Positions 13,823-16,703 of a stretch of 16,703 bases of DNA are shown piece after piece. The notes under the pieces were generated by a model that was not told the origin of the DNA, made no database searches, and worked only from the letters and a program-made list of their open reading frames with translations. Both the position numbers and the translations under genes were made by a program. Location of the stretch: positions 1 through 16,703 of the forward strand of contig JAKLHH010000037.1 of NCBI GenBank assembly GCA_022710245.1, read 5' to 3'. This DNA comes from Myxococcota bacterium (GTDB taxonomy: Bacteria > Myxococcota > Polyangia > GCA-2747355 > JAKLHH01). Numbering within the stretch: the stretch's first letter is position 1; every line of letters begins with the position of its first letter.

Positions 13823-15505
13823 ATGATCAGCGCTGGACTACGAACCGCCTCGGTCGCGGTCGCCCTCGGCCTGCTGGCCGGCTGCGGCAGCAACAACCAG
13901 ACCCCCGACGCCGGCCTGGCGCCGGACGGCCACACCTCCCAGGCGGACGGCAAGGCCGCTGCCGACGCGCCCCGGACGAGCGGCGACCGGGGACCGGTGG
14001 TCGACCCGGACCTCGGCCCGCCCCGCGAGGCCGGCGTCCCCCCGGCGAACGCCACCTGCGCCAAGCCTCAGCTGGTCGCCCTGCAGGGTGGCAAGGCGAG
14101 CGTCGCCGGTGACACCCTCGACGCGCCCGATGAGCTCGGCGGGATCGGCTGCAACGACCAGATGGGGCCCTGGGTCGGCGGGCAGGTCTACTACAAGGTC
14201 GCCCTCGCCGCCGGCAAGAAGTACAAGGTCCGGCTCAAGCCGTCCGGCGCCGACCTGGCGCTCTACGCCTTCCCCGCCAGCACCGCCTGCGACAAGGCCG
14301 CCATCGACGCCGCCTGCACCGGCCTCACCCGCGACACGCCGGACATCCCGCCGGTGTTCGGGCAGCCGGAGGAGATGCTGCTCGCCCCCAGCGCGGCCGG
14401 CGACTGGATGATCGTCGTCGACTCCTACAGCGAGCTGCAGCTCGGCGCCTTCGTCCTCACCGTCGAGGAGTACACGCTGCCGGCCAACACCACCTGCGCC
14501 AAGGCCGAGAAGGTCACGCTCTCCGCCGGCGCCGTGAAGGTCAGCGGCGACACGCTCGGCGCGCCCAACGAGCAGGTGAGCCTCGCCTGCGGTGAGAAGC
14601 CGGCCAAGCCGGGCGACCCGATCAGGCCGTACCTCGGGCCCCAGCTCTACTACGCGGTGGACCTGGTGGGCGGCACCAAGTACCGCATCAACACGAAGAC
14701 CGAGAACTATGCGCGGGTCTACGTCTTCCCGCAGACGGTGGGCTGCGCGGAGAGCGCGATCGAGGCGGCCTGCGCGAGCGGCGGCCAGAACGGCGCCATG
14801 TCGGTCGTCAACATGAACACCCCCACGGACCTCTACTTCACGCCGAGCAAGACGCAGACCTACGTGATCGCGGTGGACAGCACCGGCCCCATCCTCTACG
14901 GGCCCTTCACCGTCGAGATCACCGAGTACACGGTCCCGGTCGTCAACGCGCCCGTCTCGTTCGACTTCGAGAACGGCAACTGCGGCGGCTTCGCCGCCAC
15001 GGGCGACTGGGCCTGCGGCAAGCTCGCCTTCACCCAGGGCCCGAACTGCAAGCTCGGCAGCCAGGTCTTCGGCGTCCCGCCGACGGCCGGCCACTCCGGG
15101 ATGGGGATGTGGGCGACCGGGCTCACCGACTGCTACAGCGCGCTCAACAACGCCTCCAAGGTGGATGACAAGGCCGTGGTCTGCACGAACCTGAACCCGG
15201 ACGACGACAGCATCCTGAAGTTCAAGGTGGTGCTGCCGTCGACGTGGAGCACCGCGAAGCTGACCTACTGGTCCTGGGAGGACATCAACTCGCCCTACGA
15301 CTGGGCCGAGATCCGCGTGAACAAGAAGGTCGCCTACCAGCACTGCGAGGCGACCTACACGAAGCCCACGGCCTGGGTGAAGCGCACCGTCGACCTCTCG
15401 AACTTCGTCGGCACCACGGCGGAGATCGGCTTCCACTTCATGGCCTCGACCTTCGTGAACTACGCGGGCTGGTACCTCGACGACCTCGAGATCAGCGGCA
15501 GCTGA
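13823..15505 (+). CDS. Lipoprotein with two PPC-like repeats and a C-terminal jelly-roll domain
   Basis: A 560-residue surface lipoprotein of unknown function. The signal peptide ends in LLAGC (Cys21). Residues 22-75 form an Asp/Ala/Pro-rich linker typical of myxobacterial lipoproteins. Two homologous units follow: 76-217 (NATCAKPQLVAL, VAGDTLDAP, QVYYKVALAAGKKYKVRL) and 221-370 (NTTCAKAEKVTL, VSGDTLGAP, QLYYAVDLVGGTKYRI). Each ends with a WMIVVDS- or YVIAVDS-type strand, as in bacterial pre-peptidase C-terminal beta-sandwiches. Residues 379-560 resemble the MAM/choice-of-anchor-J-like jelly-roll (FDFENGNCGGF, HSGMGMWATGL, WYLDDLEISGS), a fold that often binds carbohydrate or protein. No catalytic domain is visible, so an adhesive or binding role is likely. 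ATG 13823 has AGAGGAG about 10 nt upstream. A conserved leader stem-loop and a tandem repeat precede it. Confidence 0.85.
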   Translation: MISAGLRTASVAVALGLLAGCGSNNQTPDAGLAPDGHTSQADGKAAADAPRTSGDRGPVVDPDLGPPREAGVPPANATCAKPQLVALQGGKASVAGDTLDAPDELGGIGCNDQMGPWVGGQVYYKVALAAGKKYKVRLKPSGADLALYAFPASTACDKAAIDAACTGLTRDTPDIPPVFGQPEEMLLAPSAAGDWMIVVDSYSELQLGAFVLTVEEYTLPANTTCAKAEKVTLSAGAVKVSGDTLGAPNEQVSLACGEKPAKPGDPIRPYLGPQLYYAVDLVGGTKYRINTKTENYARVYVFPQTVGCAESAIEAACASGGQNGAMSVVNMNTPTDLYFTPSKTQTYVIAVDSTGPILYGPFTVEITEYTVPVVNAPVSFDFENGNCGGFAATGDWACGKLAFTQGPNCKLGSQVFGVPPTAGHSGMGMWATGLTDCYSALNNASKVDDKAVVCTNLNPDDDSILKFKVVLPSTWSTAKLTYWSWEDINSPYDWAEIRVNKKVAYQHCEATYTKPTAWVKRTVDLSNFVGTTAEIGFHFMASTFVNYAGWYLDDLEISGS

Positions 15506-15518
15506 GCCCGTGGCAGCC

Positions 15519-15562
15519 GCGCCGCCTCGAGCTGGAGGGGCGCAGGTCGGCAGCCGCGGCGC
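15519..15562 (+). terminator. Possible terminator hairpin
   Basis: GCGCCGC (15519-15525) pairs with GCGGCGC (15556-15562), 14 nt after the lipoprotein stop. The loop is long (30 nt) and there is no T-tract, so support is weak. GGCAGCCGCG is also directly repeated at the two arms. Confidence 0.2.
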
Positions 15563-15837
15563 AGCCGCGACCGCGATATCGATGATGAGCTCGCGCCGCC
15601 GTCAGGGGCGCCCGGTTGGCATCACAACCGAACCCACGCATCCTCCTCCGGGTGCTCCCGACGGCGGCCCGTCTTGCGATGGCTCTGGGAACGCGGGCCT
15701 CGGGCTGACCGCCGCCCCGGGACGCGGTGGTCTCGTCCAGCGGCGGTCACCCGAGCGCCCGCGTCGCTCGACGGCAAACGCTCCGCGGGCCCTGGACCCG
15801 CGAAGCGAAAGCACAGCGGGAGCCGCCAGGCTCACCG

Positions 15838-15974
15838 GCGTCACCACGGAGGGCCCAGGTCCAGGCGGCTGAGCGAGCCCCCACCCCGCCACGCCGCTCT
15901 CTCCTCCCTCCTCGGAGGAGCCGCTGTTCAACGCTGCACGCCCGCGACCGCCGGCCCTCCCTCCGTGGTGACGC
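15838..15974. repeat. Inverted-repeat element with 16-bp perfect arms
   Basis: GCGTCACCACGGAGGG (15838-15853) and its exact reverse complement (15959-15974) enclose 105 bp. The middle contains a second palindrome, CTCCTCGGAGGAG (15908-15920). No target-site duplication or gene is visible. It could be a small non-autonomous element (MITE-like), a structured RNA or a regulatory site. Confidence 0.6.
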
Positions 15975-16095
15975 TCCGCCCGCAGCTCGCACCTGCGCGA
16001 CGGTGCTGCCGGCGGACGTGGCGGTCACCCGCGGTCACCGCCCCGCGCTCATCGTGGACCGCCCGCCCGGAAGGATGACCGCGGCGGCCGAGCTG

Positions 16096-16111
16096 GGGCA
16101 CAATGGTGCCC
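16096..16111 (+). promoter_or_regulatory. Hairpin over the start of the radical SAM gene
   Basis: GGGCAC and GTGCCC pair around the loop AATG. The ATG at 16103 lies in the loop and the stem includes the only G-rich candidate ribosome binding site; the second ATG (16112) follows the stem directly. This could limit translation initiation, or it could be chance. Confidence 0.4.
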
Positions 16112-16703
16112 ATGAAGATCCAGACCTTCAGCATCGTCGCCGGCTCCGAGGCCTGCAACGCCCGCTGCCCCTTCTGCGTCTCCAAGATGACCGAGTCGCA
16201 CCACCTCGGGCTGAAGGAGCCCGAGGTGCGCTGGCGCAACTTCCGCAAGGCCTGCGAGCTCGCCGCGCGGAGCGGCGTCACCACCGCGATGATCACCGGC
16301 AAGGGCGAGCCCACGCTCTTCCCCGCGCAGATCACCCGCTACCTCGAGGAGCTGCAGCCCTACGGCATCCCGCTCGTCGACCTGCAGTCGAACGGCATCC
16401 TCTTCCTCGAGCAGCGCGAGCGCTACCGCCCGCACCTCGAGGCCTGGCACGAGCGCGGGCTGACGCTGATCGCGCTCTCCATCGTGCACTACGACCCGGA
16501 GAAGAACCGCGAGGTCTACCTGCCGCACCGCGAGCGCTACGTCGACCTCGCCGCGCTGGTCGACCTGCTGCACGAGCACGGCTTCTCGGTGCGCCTCGCC
16601 TGCGTGATGGCCGACGGCTTCATCGACACCACCGAGGAGGTCGACGAGCTGATCCGCTTCTCGCGCGAACGCGCCGTCGAGCACCTCACGCTGCGGCCGG
16701 TCA
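16103..16703 (+). CDS. Radical SAM protein (3' partial)
   Basis: The first 200 residues of a radical SAM enzyme. CNARCPFC gives the canonical CxxxCxxC motif (C18, C22, C25 from ATG 16103) that binds the 4Fe-4S cluster used to cleave S-adenosylmethionine. GKGEPTLF is the glycine-rich SAM-binding motif, and later segments (VDLQSNGILF, LIALSIVHYD, FSVRLACVMADGF, HLTLRPV) follow the expected strand order of the partial TIM barrel. The C-terminus, where substrate-specific domains or extra clusters would lie, is outside the window, so the reaction cannot be named. ATG 16103 has GGGG four nucleotides upstream; ATG 16112 (MKIQTFSIV) is the alternative. Confidence 0.85.
   Translation, partial: MVPMKIQTFSIVAGSEACNARCPFCVSKMTESHHLGLKEPEVRWRNFRKACELAARSGVTTAMITGKGEPTLFPAQITRYLEELQPYGIPLVDLQSNGILFLEQRERYRPHLEAWHERGLTLIALSIVHYDPEKNREVYLPHRERYVDLAALVDLLHEHGFSVRLACVMADGFIDTTEEVDELIRFSRERAVEHLTLRPV

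Larger units (their letters stand above)
15506..16102. other. Gene-free spacer before the radical SAM gene
   Basis: About 600 bp with no credible gene on either strand. Open frames here lack ribosome binding sites and resemble no family. The spacer contains a possible terminator hairpin, a 6-bp hairpin CGGTTG/CAACCG (15613-15630), a 16-bp inverted repeat with a nested palindrome, and GCGGTCACC three times (near 15743, 16021 and 16031). Confidence 0.6.

Noticed and set aside
13838..15436. A 532-codon antisense frame over the lipoprotein gene
   Set aside because: Low-complexity shadow without domains or a ribosome binding site.
15602..16049. Small open frames in the spacer before the radical SAM gene
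   Set aside because: No ribosome binding sites, motifs or signal peptides; composition typical of random GC-rich DNA.

Overview
The window is very GC-rich and looks like a piece of a Myxococcota (myxobacterial) chromosome. The evidence is a MYXO-CTERM-type C-terminal tail, several lipoproteins with Asp/Ala/Pro-rich linkers behind the lipobox, cysteine-type SLH domains, GTG and TTG starts, and many candidate sigma-54 promoters beside a sigma-54 activator. No tRNA, rRNA, CRISPR array, transposase or phage gene is visible. Almost every protein is predicted to be exported or surface-anchored. The exceptions are the activator, the GH35 enzyme and the radical SAM protein.

Layout. 1-1.1 kb (+): the end of an SLH protein, then an M23 peptidase lipoprotein. 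1.2-4.8 kb (-): a two-gene operon encoding a FadL-like outer-membrane channel and, coupled to it by an ATGA overlap, a two-domain BPI/TULIP-like lipid-binding protein with Ig-like domains and a MYXO-CTERM tail. 5.3-8.4 kb (+): a divergent two-gene operon of a GH35 beta-galactosidase-like enzyme and a secreted START/SRPBCC-like protein, again joined by ATGA. 8.6-9.3 kb (+): an SLH lipoprotein. 9.4-10.7 kb (-): a lysophospholipase-like alpha/beta hydrolase lipoprotein. 11.1-12.3 kb (+): a lipoprotein of unknown function. 12.4-13.4 kb (-): a sigma-54 enhancer-binding activator with no N-terminal sensor domain. 13.8-15.5 kb (+): a lipoprotein with two PPC-like repeats and a C-terminal jelly-roll. 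16.1 kb to the end (+): a radical SAM protein cut by the window edge.

Regulation. Sequences resembling the -24/-12 (GG-N10-GC) sigma-54 promoter lie upstream of six transcription units, in the right orientation. Two match 12 of 13 specified consensus positions. With the PspF-like activator in the same window, this suggests a local sigma-54 regulon of surface proteins. A related GC-rich two-segment stem-loop with CCGCCCGAC in its loop occurs in the leaders of the FadL operon (two tandem copies) and the 13.8 kb lipoprotein, and a weaker version precedes the activator gene.

The most interesting hypothesis is a sigma-54-controlled surface system for handling lipids or other hydrophobic compounds: a TULIP protein anchored beside a FadL channel, with a START-like protein and a lysophospholipase-like lipoprotein nearby. 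The functional link is inference from fold resemblance and gene order; no experiment or database search supports it here.
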